From Numida meleagris (lineage: Eukaryota > Chordata > Aves > Galliformes > Numididae): a DNA stretch of 64,000 nt. The stretch is taken from contig NC_034409.1 in the NCBI RefSeq assembly GCF_002078875.1, forward strand, positions 14,981,111-15,045,110, written 5' to 3'. The first letter of the stretch is position 1; each line of letters starts with the position of its first letter. The translations under genes and the position numbers were made by a program. The notes under the pieces were generated by a model. It was not told the DNA's origin, did no database searches, and worked only from the letters and a program-made list of their open reading frames with translations. This document shows positions 52,592 to 63,173 of this stretch, piece after piece.

Positions 52592-52908
52592 TTGACGGGA
52601 GCATATAAACAGGAGGGGGTACAACTGTTTACATGGGTGATAGCGATAGGACAAGGGGGAATGGTTTTAAACTAAGACAGGGGAGGATTAGGTTAGGTAT
52701 TAGGAGGAAGTTTTTCACTCAGAGGGTGGTGATGCACTGGAACAGGTTGCCCAAGGAGGCTGTGGATGCCCCATCCCTGGAGGCATTCAAGGCCAGGCTG
52801 GATGTGGCTCTGGGCAGCCTGGTCTAGTGGTTGGCGACCCTGCACACAGCAGGGGGGTTGAAACTCGATGATCTTTGAGGTCCTTTTCAACCCAGGCCAT
52901 TCTATGAC
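52592..52908 (+). mobile_element. CR1 3' end, young subfamily
   Basis: It starts in the coding for GAYKQEG. The frame at 52633-52827 encodes an unbroken ORF2 C-terminus ([39 protein letters not shown]) and ends at the normal stop. The 3' UTR has GGTCTAGTGGTTGGCGACC and a single partial octamer (ATTCTATGACT). It is near-identical in text to 11451-11741. Confidence 0.9.
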
Positions 52909-55900
52909 TAGGAAAGTGAATATTGTTTTGTGTATCTTGGTGATCTTAATCCTCTGAACGTATTTTTAATCCCCGTCAAACACTGTTATTTTAACTTTGC
53001 TTAGTAGCTGTATAACTTAGACTCTTTACACACAAAAAGAATTCCAGTGTTTTCGTAGTGTAATTAAATGGTAGTCCTTGAAATATTTGCATATGCCTTG
53101 CGTGTGCATAATGTATGTACAACAGGAATCAGAGAACCTGCTGGATGTAAGGAGTTACCTGCCAAACAGGACCAAATTCTAAGGGCTTTTATTATCAAAA
53201 TACACAGATTTTAATCACTATGTCATTTCACTTTCCGCTAAAAGCATTTGTAACGCAATGCATCATTACTGCTAAATGGGGAATTCAAAGGTATGATTAC
53301 AGGGTGTAAGTATACAATGGCACTGTCCCATGTTGCCTCCTAGGCACGGTTTTTGGAAAATCCAGTATAGTCTTTCTGATGATCCAGCCACCTTTTACTT
53401 CGAGAGCTTCTTAAGTCTTCAAAAGTAGGAGTATGGAAAGAACAGTCAGCTGTAAATTGGCATCCTGTAAATAAGCAGCATCTGCTATGAATTGGAAGAC
53501 TTCACTGTGGTTTCAGGCCATTTTTTATTGAGAATAAAGGAAACGCATGTAAATTCAGCAGTCCTGTGTTATAGCTTAAGTCCAGTTGCCTTTGAATCTA
53601 CAGAGCTGAATGATCTTACTGACAAAGAATGGGTCTTACTGACTTAGAATCATCAAATAATTTCAAATGGAAAAAACAAAGATAATCAGGTCCAGCCATC
53701 AACCCAACCTACTGTGTCCCATCACTGAACTGTGTCCCCTAGTTCTGTATCTACATGTCTCTTAAATACCTTCAGGGATGGGAGCTCCTCCACTTCCCTA
53801 GGCAGCCCATTTCAATGCTTGACCAAAGAAAGATGGGAGGTTAGACAGGCAGGATAGGAGATATAGACAAGGGAGCAACAACGTCTGAGTAATTGCTCAG
53901 TTCTCCAAACTGGAATCCACAGTTGTTCTGCAGGGAAATGGAAAATGGAACATCTCCCTTGTCACTCTGCTGTAGAGGGTGTGAAGCTGGGCCACTGAAC
54001 CACATTATCCAACACTCCATTTACCGTTAAATGCTACTATCTTGCTCTGCAATCCTTATTTCAAACAACCATAACCAACTTGTCAGTGTGCCTGTTTCCC
54101 TTCCCCAGGCATCATGTGGTGCTTAGCAAGACGTGTCTGAGGTCTGCCATACCTGGAGCATCTGCTGTGTTTGGCTCCTTCCAGATACATCAGCTTCTTC
54201 CCGTCTTGTTTTCATTTCCAGTGCTTTGGCACCTAATCTCCCATATGCTTCTCTTGATTTCTCCTGCTGTTTCTGTGAGTTCATCGACACGGATGAGTTG
54301 CCACAGTTTAACATATCGGTGATGCTGCGGTAATTCTGCAGTCGTGAAAATGTGAGCTTAAAACTTTCTAGATAAACTCTCTTTCATGTCAGTGTAAATG
54401 AGTGCTACAGGCAGATGCTTGTGCGCTGCTCTACAAGCCTTGCTCTGGAAGCTGTGCTCAAGCTCCTGTAATCCTTCTTTCAGTAACCTGCAGTTATTCA
54501 GTGTGCCTGGCCTCTTTCCAGTAGCAGTAATTGCAGTGAGAGCTTCAGCCTTGTGCTTGCTCTTTCTTGAGTACCTCTGAATATTTAGAAACGATAAACC
54601 TTATTACCTAAAGGAAGGCAAATCATCAGACTTGGTGGCAGTAAGCTTTAGTAGTCCCTAAAGGAAGAGAGAAACATCATCAAGGTGCAGAAACAGGAGT
54701 GCTGTTTTTGTGAATGTGGAGTGTATTTTGTTGTGAACGGTCTTGTGTCTCTTAGTCCAGTAGTCATGACATACGATAAACTGGCAGAGCACAAGGAGAG
54801 GATCTGCATCTAAGCGCAACTGCAGAAAAAGAGTGTGTGAACCTGCAGAAATTTTCATCATTTTGGATTTTCTTCAATATTTAATCATTTGTTTCTTGGC
54901 TGTGGCACTCCTTGCATCTTACTTTGCATTTTTCCAACTGAACTGAGGAGGAAGATGGAGGGATGCATTATTTGCAACGACTGTTTTTCTTGAACTGAGT
55001 AGCTTGAGTAGTTGGACACTGATTTCCAAAATATTGTGCTAGAAAAACTCAACAAACCAGTGGCAGAGTATTAGATCTTTATTTTCTTAAAATCAGCAAT
55101 GGAAAAGAAATTGTTTTAATATGGTTAAGGTTACTTCTGAGTTATTTAGATTTACTCATTAGTTTTACAAGAATGACAAATTCTGTCCAAAATGGTCAGC
55201 ATCACTGAATAGAAACTTTGTCAGCTATAACAGGCTGGAGCAGCCCCTCCTGAAGGGCTGGGGCTATCAAAGCTGTGATGCAGACAACCTGGTAGCTGTT
55301 GGAGAGGCTTTTTTGGGGGGGTTGATTGAGAGCTACAAAGCCTGGCATGATCTCCTCTGCTACTGAGTGAGCTAACCTGGGACCTGATGCTTTTGGAATT
55401 GTCTAACGACCTGCTTGAAGGGGGTATTTTCCTTTTCTACAAACAGTAGATATAGTCATTTTAAAAATGACCATAAAGGAGGTGAGAGAGGAACGTTTGT
55501 GACAGTTACATTTCTGCAAGCCTATCCTGCACATTTTCAGTGAAAATATTAGTCTAGGGATTCTTTAATGTGGAAATGCCTGAGTTGTTTTTTACTCTTG
55601 ATAGAACAGCTTTGTAGTTTTGACGTCCCTGGAAATGATCAATATTAAAATCATTTGGTGTGTGTCTGGCTCAGTTTGTGTGGTTTGTAATTGTCTGTGT
55701 TTTTCTGCTTTTAAAGATGAAGTACTTGCTTTAAAATTCCAAGGAGGTGCGTGTGCTTTTGTCATTTTCTGTACATTTCAGGAAATAAATTAGGACTGCC
55801 AAACTTTGTCACTGACACTGCATTTCCTGTAAGAGCTGCAGTATTTACTGTGGTTGTATAATATCACAGCCTGACCTTTTTCTGCCACACAGTTTTTCTC

Positions 55901-57628
55901 CTTGTCAGGAAGAAATTAGCAAGACTCATGATCTTGTTGCATTAATAGGCGGTTAGGGCTGCACAGGTTGGTATTAAAAATGGGAGTTCTGAAATAGCTT
56001 GGCATAAGCAAATATATATTTAGTACTTATCTATGCAAGTATTCTTCTAAATTTCTGAAATTTGATTGCTGTCCTGTAATAAACATTAGCATCATGCCCA
56101 GCAGCCAAGCTGTGTTAGCATGCTATTTGGATTTGCAGATTATAGATTTCCCTGGTTTGTTTTCCATAGAAGTGAAATATGTTATTTGTGGATAAGCAGT
56201 GAGCTTCTAGCTGAGAATAGGTAACCATTGCAGAATACAAATAGGAGGAGTGTCGGGTGTGGAAGGTGCCTGGTTGTGTATGTCTGGAACTGGACATCCA
56301 CGTGCTTTTAAGTCATCCTTTATTCTTTGCTCTTTTAACCATCTAGTACCAGTATACTATATGGTGCTGCATCTCAAGGACACGGTCTGTTCTTTCAGAC
56401 AAAATGAGCCTAAAAGACACGCTCCAGCCTCTAGGTTGCCCATGGAGCTGGGCTCTGAACACATGTGCATGCATACAGCAGGCCCTGTTACAAGCAGTCA
56501 CTGAACCTGTTGTCCTTCGTGGATTGTTGGTTTGAAAGAAGAAGTGGTTTATGCTTAGAATTAAAAACACGTTGACCACTAAAACTTCTGGGGGTAACAC
56601 ACCTGGGCGTTAAGGCAATGGGGTGGCTTTGAAAGCAAGCTGCATTTTGAGCGGGGGAAAAAAGAAACCCAAGCTTGGATATTTTTGGCAGTTATTACTG
56701 CCTGAAAGCCTATGGGCTGTTAGGTATTTGAGTGACAGAATATTCTGTGTTGCAGTTGGCACAAATTAACAGAACAAGAAGAAAAGTGCTTATGCAACAC
56801 AAACAAAGCTGCTCATGTGTTTTCTTGAAGGTTTATTGAGCTCTCCCCGAGAATGCAGGCGCAATATCTGTATTCGTCTGATTTCTGTGAAAAAGAGTAC
56901 ATTTTCTTTATTTATTTCTTCTATTTTCATTTTGCTCATCTGAGTTATTTGTAAGTTACCGTTCGTGTGAAATGGTTGATTCCTTCTACAAAGAAACAGA
57001 AACTTCTGTCAGATGCTCCTGTCTGGTGCAGATTCACATTCCTGCTACATGGTGCTAGCGTGTTTCAGAACAATGGGATTTTGGCTAGACAGAGCTGATG
57101 CAATGGGCACTGTCAGGCACGACAGCCACGGGGGAATAAAACTGCACAGCCTGAAACCTGAAGGAGGCTGGGAGGGTTGGTGGTGATGTGTTGGGTGCCT
57201 TAGATTAGTTCTGTGTGACCTTTAATAGGAGCAAAAACATATTTAGTTTTTTGAGCTGTCTTTCCCTAGACGGTACACAGTGCTGAAATCCCACACTTGG
57301 GCAGAAAAAAAGAGCACAAGGCAATGGCTGTGCAGATTTGTTTAAATAAAAAGTGCAAACCTAATTCCTAGCAGAATATGATTGACCATGAGAAATGCAA
57401 ACAGCCAAAGGAATGGCAATTCATCTCTCGATGTCCTTTGGTCGAAACTTCAGCCAAGCGCAAGCTGTGCCATGGCAACGCCTGGTTTCCCCAGGTAGCT
57501 GGTGTCAGGCTGGGGCCACATTCGCAGGAGCTCGCACTTGATGTTTGCTCTGGTCTCCTTTGATTTACAATCACAGCATAACAGGAGGCAAACTCATGCC
57601 AGTGGTGTGTATGTCCTCCCACCCACAG
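52909..57628. other. Intronic sequence up to the TM8 exon
   Basis: No further exon seen. It contains the minus-strand CR1 end at 53645-53825. From about 57400 GC content rises toward the exon. Open frames on both strands (54080-54333, 56250-56600, 57368-57622) are overlapping shadows without a recognisable product. Confidence 0.65.
53645..53825 (-). mobile_element. CR1 3' end, minus strand, old
   Basis: Diverged tail (TAGAATCATCAAATAATTTC), then GGTCCAGCCATCAACCCAAC, CCCATCACTGAACTGTGTCC, TCTTAAATACCTTCAGGGAT and CTAGGCAGCCCATTTCAATG. It is the same subfamily type as 36246-36605 but more degraded. Confidence 0.82.
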
Positions 57629-57792
57629 GTACTACAGCGCGACCATCCTGCAGATGTCGGGGGTTGAGGATGACAGGCTGGCCATCTGGCTGGCCGCCCT
57701 CACGGCCTTCATCAACTTCATCTTCACTCTGGTGGGAGTCTGGCTCGTCGAGAGGATGGGCCGCCGGAAGTTGACGCTGGGCAGCTTAGCGG
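57629..57792 (+). CDS. SLC2A13: SLC2A13 internal exon: end of TM7, TM8 and GRRKL signature
   Basis: This 164-nt exon has 1 base completing Met, 54 codons, and 1 base of a split Gly. It starts [11 protein letters not shown], the continuation of TM7 after [10 protein letters not shown]. It then gives the short extracellular VEDDR turn, TM8 ([20 protein letters not shown]) and the cytoplasmic [16 protein letters not shown]. The last part fits the sugar-transport signature: an acidic residue three positions before Gly-Arg-Arg, then Gly/Ser. The acceptor is CCCACCCACAG ending at 57628, and the donor is GTGAGT at 57793. The exon is distinctly GC-rich with C/G third positions, unlike the AT-rich exons on either side. 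The intron before it is 37,798 bp long. Confidence 0.96.
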
Positions 57793-58496
57793 GTGAGTGC
57801 CTCAGGAGTGAGTGGTGCCTTCCTCGTGAATGACTGAAACAAAGAAGTTTCAAGTGCTAACTTTATCAAAGCAATCCTCTTCAAACTAATGATGTTGACC
57901 TCCGTCTCCTCACCGAACTCATGTAGCTTATCAAGAATAGCAGTGCAGTAAAGGTAGCAGCCCCTGGCTGAACACCTGAAGGCTGTAGCATTTCCAAGAC
58001 CAGGGTCTGGAAAAATGAGTGAGATTCCTGCTCCTCTTGGATTAATGCTCACAGCTGCTTAGCTGACAAGCTCGGATGACTCCGTATCTCGCTCTGCTGT
58101 CCCTGTGTGGGACCCAGAGTTACTGCTGATGTGACAGAGCAGAGGGGGACACCTGGAAGAGCCCTGCCCACCTGCAGTCCTCCCAGGACAGGCATTTGTC
58201 TGCCCACAGTGTTTGGATGCCTTCATTTGGGTCAAACAGTGATGGCAGTACTGCATCTATTTTGTTACTGATACCTAAGCTGGTAAATTATGACATGGAC
58301 CTTGTGGTCAGTTCGGTATTTCCAGATTGTAAGAAATCTGTGTTTGACGTGTGGTGATGTTGATTTGGAGCTGAGAAACCTAATGAGTTTTTCACAATCC
58401 AAGTTCTTAATTGCAGACATGATGGGAGGTTGAGAAAGCACAATCCTCACTTCTTAAAAAAATGAACCAAAATCTCAGAGGTTTGCCTATACATAG
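57793..58496. other. Intron start after the TM8 exon
   Basis: Short intronic stretch between the exon donor and the minus-strand CR1. No gene or element recognised. Minus-strand open frames here (57786-58052, 58059-58256) lack any familiar product. Confidence 0.6.
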
Positions 58497-59107
58497 AGTC
58501 ATAGAATGTTTTGAGTTGGGTTGGAAAGGACTTTAAAGCCCAACCAGTTCCAACCCCCTGCCGTGGGCTGGCTGCCCCCCACCAGCTCAGGCTGCCCAGG
58601 GCCCCATCCAACCTGGCCTTGAGCGCCTCCAGGGATGGGGCACCCACAGCTTCTCTGGGCAGCTGTGCGAGGGCCTCATCACCTTCTGAGTAAAGAAGTT
58701 CCTCCTCACATCTAACCTAAATCTCCCCTCTTTTAGTTGAAAGGCATTCCCCCTTGTCCTATCACTATCAGACTGTGTGCAGAATCAGTCTCCGTCTTGT
58801 TTATAAGCTTCATTTTGGTAATGAAAGGCCACAGTGAGGTCTCCCCAGAGCCTTCTCTTCTCCAAGATGAACAAGCCCACTTCCCTCAGCCTGGCTTCAC
58901 AGGAGAGGTGCTGCAGCCCTCTGATCATCTCTGTAGCCCTCCTCTGGACCTGCTCCAACATCTCTATGTTGTTCTTGTGCATGGGCCTCAAGCCTGGATG
59001 CAGTACTGCAGGTAGGGCATCACGAGGGCAGAGCAGAGGGGAACAGTCACCTCCTGCACTCTGCTGGCCACTCCTCTGTTGATGCACCCCGGGACACTGT
59101 TGGCCTT
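58497..59107 (-). mobile_element. CR1 3' part, minus strand, left of LTR
   Basis: Reverse-complement tail (GAGTCATAGAATGTTTTGAG), then the 3' UTR (CCCCCACCAGCTCAGGCTGC) and ORF2 C-terminus. On the minus strand the frame reads AYKQDGD, LFILEKRRLWGDLTVAFHYQ and EQVQRRATEMIRGLQHLS. The element is cut at GTTGGCCTT (59107) by the LTR and resumes at 59637 with CTTCTGGGCTGCAAGGGC. The two parts join at the GCCTT duplication. Confidence 0.92.
59103..59107. repeat. Target-site duplication GCCTT, left copy
   Basis: GCCTT immediately before the LTR's TGTCA. The same five bases follow the LTR at 59637-59641. CR1 normally has one GCCTT here, so one copy is the duplicated site. Confidence 0.85.
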
Positions 59108-59636
59108 TGTCATGGTTTTGTGATTTTCGGTTATTGGTATTCCACATCATAACATCATGTAGTGGATATACCTGGTTCTCAGAAGAGAAGGACTACTACA
59201 GTCCCCACGGCACTTTGCTCATCTGTTACCATTTTCCAGCTGGAGGGAAAAGATAAAAGCTCGCAGTATAAAAACTTGCAGATCACGAGACCTCGTCCCT
59301 TTTTCCGCCCGTCTCTTGTCTTGGCAGCACCTCGTTCTCTAGCCGTCTTATCGTCGGTAGTAGAGAAAGGCCTACCTTGATTTTGGGACATTCTCTCTCT
59401 CTGTATTGGATTTATCAGCTTAAATTGTATTATATTGTATTATAGTGTGTTGTTTTGCATTCCGATATCTTATTTAGTAAATTAGTTTGTTTCTCCTCAG
59501 ATTGTTGCCGCTGTTCTTTGCTCTCAGGGCCATCTCCTTACCCTTTTCCCCTTTTCCCTTTTCCCGGGGCGTGGACCCGTGGATCCCCCGTCCCCTTTGT
59601 CACGGAACCGGGCCGAACGCCCGTAAACCGTTGACA
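59108..59636 (+). mobile_element. Solo LTR of an endogenous retrovirus
   Basis: This 529-bp block begins TGTCA and ends TGACA, a perfect 5-bp inverted terminal pair. It is flanked by 5-bp direct repeats (GCCTT) and interrupts a CR1. A TATA box (TATAAAAAC, 59267) with upstream AGATAAAAGC gives the + orientation, with about 160 bp of U3 before it. AGTAAA (59476-59481) may be a variant polyadenylation signal. A CCTTTTCCCCTTTTCCC tract and a GC-rich end lie in the presumed U5. No viral genes or second LTR are present, so the provirus probably recombined out. A 5-bp duplication suits several avian ERV classes, including ERVL-type; I do not assign a family. Confidence 0.88.
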
Positions 59637-59800
59637 GCCTTCTGGGCTGCAAGGGCACACTGCTGGCTCGTGTCAGCTTTTCTTCCATCAGGACCCCCAA
59701 GTCCTTCTCCACAGACTCTCAAGGCGTACTTCTCCTAGTTTGTACACATATCTGGGACTGCCTTGACCCAAGTGCAGCAGCTTGCCCTTTGGATAGCATC
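59637..59800 (-). mobile_element. CR1 continuation right of LTR
   Basis: It starts with the second GCCTT (59637-59641), followed by CTGGGCTGCAAGGGCACACT and GCTGGCTC, the exact expected continuation of the interrupted CR1. It then gives the region coding on the minus strand for [12 protein letters not shown]. Similarity fades near 59800, where the CR1 is truncated. Confidence 0.85.
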
Positions 59801-62800
59801 CTTTTTATCAGCCTACCTTCAGGTCTGTTAATATACTTCTCCCCTGTAGGTTCTTTTGTGTAGCCAGTATCACGTCTTTTAGAGAAAAAAATCTCAGTCC
59901 TGCACCGTTACCTGGCTCAATTCCTTTTTTCCCTGTGTTATCTCTTTTTTTTTTTTTCTGTGAAATACAATTCTGGCATTCTCCTGAAACTTGTTTTGTG
60001 GGTGGTACCTCTCATTTATACTCTAGTAGAATTTATACTGTATTCATATATTTTTATCGTATGCCATGACACCTCATATGTCTGCCCAGCCCTTTGGGGG
60101 TTCATTGCTTGTCTGGAACCACCATACAGGTGTGAATACCATCTGGATTTTGCATACAGTCACTGAACTCTTTCCTTTTTGGCTCTGGTTGATGTATTCA
60201 AAGGTTGTAAGATTGAATGTAGATAGTAATGTATCTTTCAAAGCATATGAGTCATGGAACAGATGAGAGGATAGAAATAAGACACCAAATTAGCAAAGGA
60301 GAATAACACAGTTAAGGGTTATTTGTTTGTGGTATTTGGACACGAAGTCATTAGTAATGATATTTGTGTTCCTTGTTTTGTAGTTGGCGGCCCGCTGTCA
60401 GTCTGCAGCATCACTTGATCCATGCTGCGTTCTCACTGTGCTCAGTATTGTATGGTCTCAGCTTAAGGAAAATATGGCACAAATAATGACAGTAATGAAA
60501 TCCTGTATCATGTCTGTGCTATTTAGAATTTCTTGATACAAGTGTTGACAGAGATTTAGGTAGTGGTGAATGTAGCATGATGTTCTTTTCTCAGCAAGTG
60601 GGCTAAAATGATAATTACTAAATCAGCTGATGGATTTGTTTTCAACAGTAAGTTTTATCTTGGGTAAACTTATATATTAGTGCTCTACTTTGGTTTATGT
60701 TTCAAAAGAAATCAACCTTCACATGGAGTTATTACAGTGGATGCTTTTCTGGTCTTTGGGGAAAGCATGTGAGCCCCAGTATGAAATGAGGGTTGAGCTA
60801 CTACCTCTGTCTGCTGCTATAAGGTTGCTGGTTTTGCTTTTTTTTTTAAGGCTAATGGATTTCGTGTTTTTGTAAAATGATAGTAAGATTAATATTTTGA
60901 TTAAACATCAACATACTCTTAGCTACTGATTCCTCTTAATTTCCCCCTCATATATCTTGGCAACAATTCTCCATCTTTCTTTCCCTCTTTGTGTGTTTTC
61001 TTTCTCAATGTTATTCATTGTGAAACGTTGGAATTTTGGGAAGTGCAGTATCCCATTTTATTTGTGTTTTCCATTCGTTCCTTCAGAAACCAGCAATTTG
61101 AAAGCATGGCGGTATTTGGGCATTTGACAATTTGTATCTCTGTTTGTAACAGAATGGACCTAAAGTATCTTTGGGATGATTATCCTTTTTTTCATCTCAG
61201 TTAATGACATACGACAATTGTATGTTTTTGTGAATCTTAAACAAATTTTCCACAGAATGACAACATATAATAAACTTAATTCACCAGTTTTATAGATTCA
61301 ATACTTCTCCAAAGAAATAAGACGTGTGCAGAGGTACTGTAACTGCACATTTGTGTATTTAGTTAACTTGAAAGAAAGACAAGACATATTTAGAATGAAT
61401 ATCAGTAAGATTATATGTCCTCTCTAAATATATTTGCTGTCTGGTTCGTGGCATTTTGAAAGCTCAGTAAATACAGAAAGTACAGTAAATCTAGTACAAT
61501 ATTGCACCTACCCAGAAAAATGGAATTATCTGCATAGCTGGTCATAACAGCACTACAAAGCTCAGTAGAGAACAAATGAAATAATATTTTATGGTGGAGA
61601 GTTGCTTTCTCACATATGGTTTGTGATTGAATTTACGGTCTCAGTTGACTCCATTCAGGTAACTGCATTCCAGAAATCTAGAATTCATGCATATTCATAG
61701 CTATTAGTCATGACTGCTGCACAGAAACATTAATGAATTATATTTTTATTGTCTTGGTGCTTAAGATATAATTTATATTTTAGAAAAAAAATGATATTTT
61801 TGATGGATTTGCCTGCTAGGAAACTTGTTGAGAGAGAAAAAATTAAGACTCAAAAATGGAGAATGTGTAATTCTTAAAGAGTGACAAGAGTGACATGTTA
61901 AGGTTTACAATTCAGTGACATTTTTAAAGGTTTGCACAGGAGCATTCTGAGAATTTCTATCATGTAGAGCAAAGGCTTGCTGGGGCATTTTTTAGATTGA
62001 ATAAAGTATTCTTCATTTGCCCTCAACTGTTAAGCTATGACACTGCGTACTTCAAAATGCATACAGCCTTCCAATTGGGATGTGCTTTGGTGGTGCCTGA
62101 GTCATTTTTTGTATGCTAAGGGTAATGTTATTAAACAATCAGTAACTAACCCACAAAAAAACTTGTAAGTGGTTTTTAGTTGTCTATACATGATGGTCTG
62201 TGGGACCTCTCAAAATATACCTACTTGCATACTTATTATTTATGTGATATAGAGGGTATTTTATTCAGTATAGAATGAGATGCCTCACGAAGTACCAAGC
62301 TGTAAAGATTTCATTAGTCTGAGTTCAAGTTAGTTGCAATACTCAGTAATGAATTATATTGATTTCATTAAAATGTTGCAGCATATTCTCTGTGTGTGTG
62401 ACAAATAGCAAAGCTGCGTAGTGCTCAGGCAATGACCTGTTCTACAAAGTAGGACTCTTCTACGTGTACAAGGAATTTGTTGGAGTCAGGAGCAAAGAGG
62501 TGGAGGAGACTCTTTCCTGTCAGGTTTGTTACATGCGATCCATGAAACAAGAAGTTCAGAAATTGAAGTTGGACATTCTGGTGGCGTTCCTGTGAATAGT
62601 CAAATGTCTTTGGTTTGACAAGGGGAAGAATAATTGATGAAAAAGCTGATGCTATTTTCTATCTTACAGGAAAGCCTGCAGGTCTGGGAATGGGAGGAAA
62701 TGTGATGTAAACACTGCTCTTAAATTTCACCTTTACAGCACTTTTCAACACTGAAAAGTCTGTTCATTCATGCAGCCTTCAATTCCACGTACGACAAAAA

Positions 62801-63052
62801 AGTCTTGACCTATTAATTGAATATCTGGCTGTTAAACCCGATGCACTTGACTTTAATCTAACTTAACTCAAGATGGAGATGTAGTAAAGGGTATTTTTCT
62901 CAGGTTCTCATCACAACTGCTCTGCATAATGGCAAATGCTGTGTGCATGATAATAGGGTACCTTGCTTTCTCAAGCATAGCTCAGTTCAACAGAGAATTA
63001 TTTCATGTTTTCTGGAGAGAAGTATCACGTTGTTCTTTATCTGTATTTTTAG
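59801..63052. other. Intronic sequence up to the TM9 exon
   Basis: AT-rich, with a T run at 59945-59959 and a T run at 60838-60849. No element or exon was recognised before 63053. The frame just upstream of the TM9 exon is open without a stop from 62929. Confidence 0.6.
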
Positions 63053-63173
63053 GTACTGCTGTAGCACTCATTATCCTAGCTTCGGGATTTTTGCTGTCAG
63101 CTCAGGTCTCGCCAAGAGTCACACTTAATCCACCAGATCCTTCACATCAAAACTCTACCTGCACAAAATACAG
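63053..63173 (+). CDS. SLC2A13: SLC2A13 internal exon: TM9 and start of extracellular loop 9-10
   Basis: This 121-nt exon has 2 bases completing Gly, 39 codons, and 2 bases (AG) of a split Ser/Arg codon. The product is TM9 ([17 protein letters not shown]) followed by [10 protein letters not shown] and HQNSTCTKY, the beginning of the large TM9-10 loop that distinguishes HMIT from most GLUTs. N-S-T is an N-glycosylation sequon; human HMIT, as I recall it, has N-A-T here. The first loop cysteine follows it. The acceptor is a T-rich tract with AG at 63051-63052, and the donor is GTGAGA at 63174. The same frame is open for at least 124 nt upstream in the intron, so the start rests on the acceptor and on phase. 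The next exon (cysteine-rich loop) is not in the window. Confidence 0.95.

Noticed and set aside
57368..57622. Minus-strand open frame of 84 codons just before the TM8 exon
   Set aside because: It arises in a GC-rich region with fewer stops, and no family resemblance was seen.
62881..63052. Alternative upstream acceptor (TTTTTCTCAG at 62903) for the TM9 exon
   Set aside because: Its use would give the wrong frame and a stop within eight codons. The acceptor at 63052 gives the correct phase and protein.
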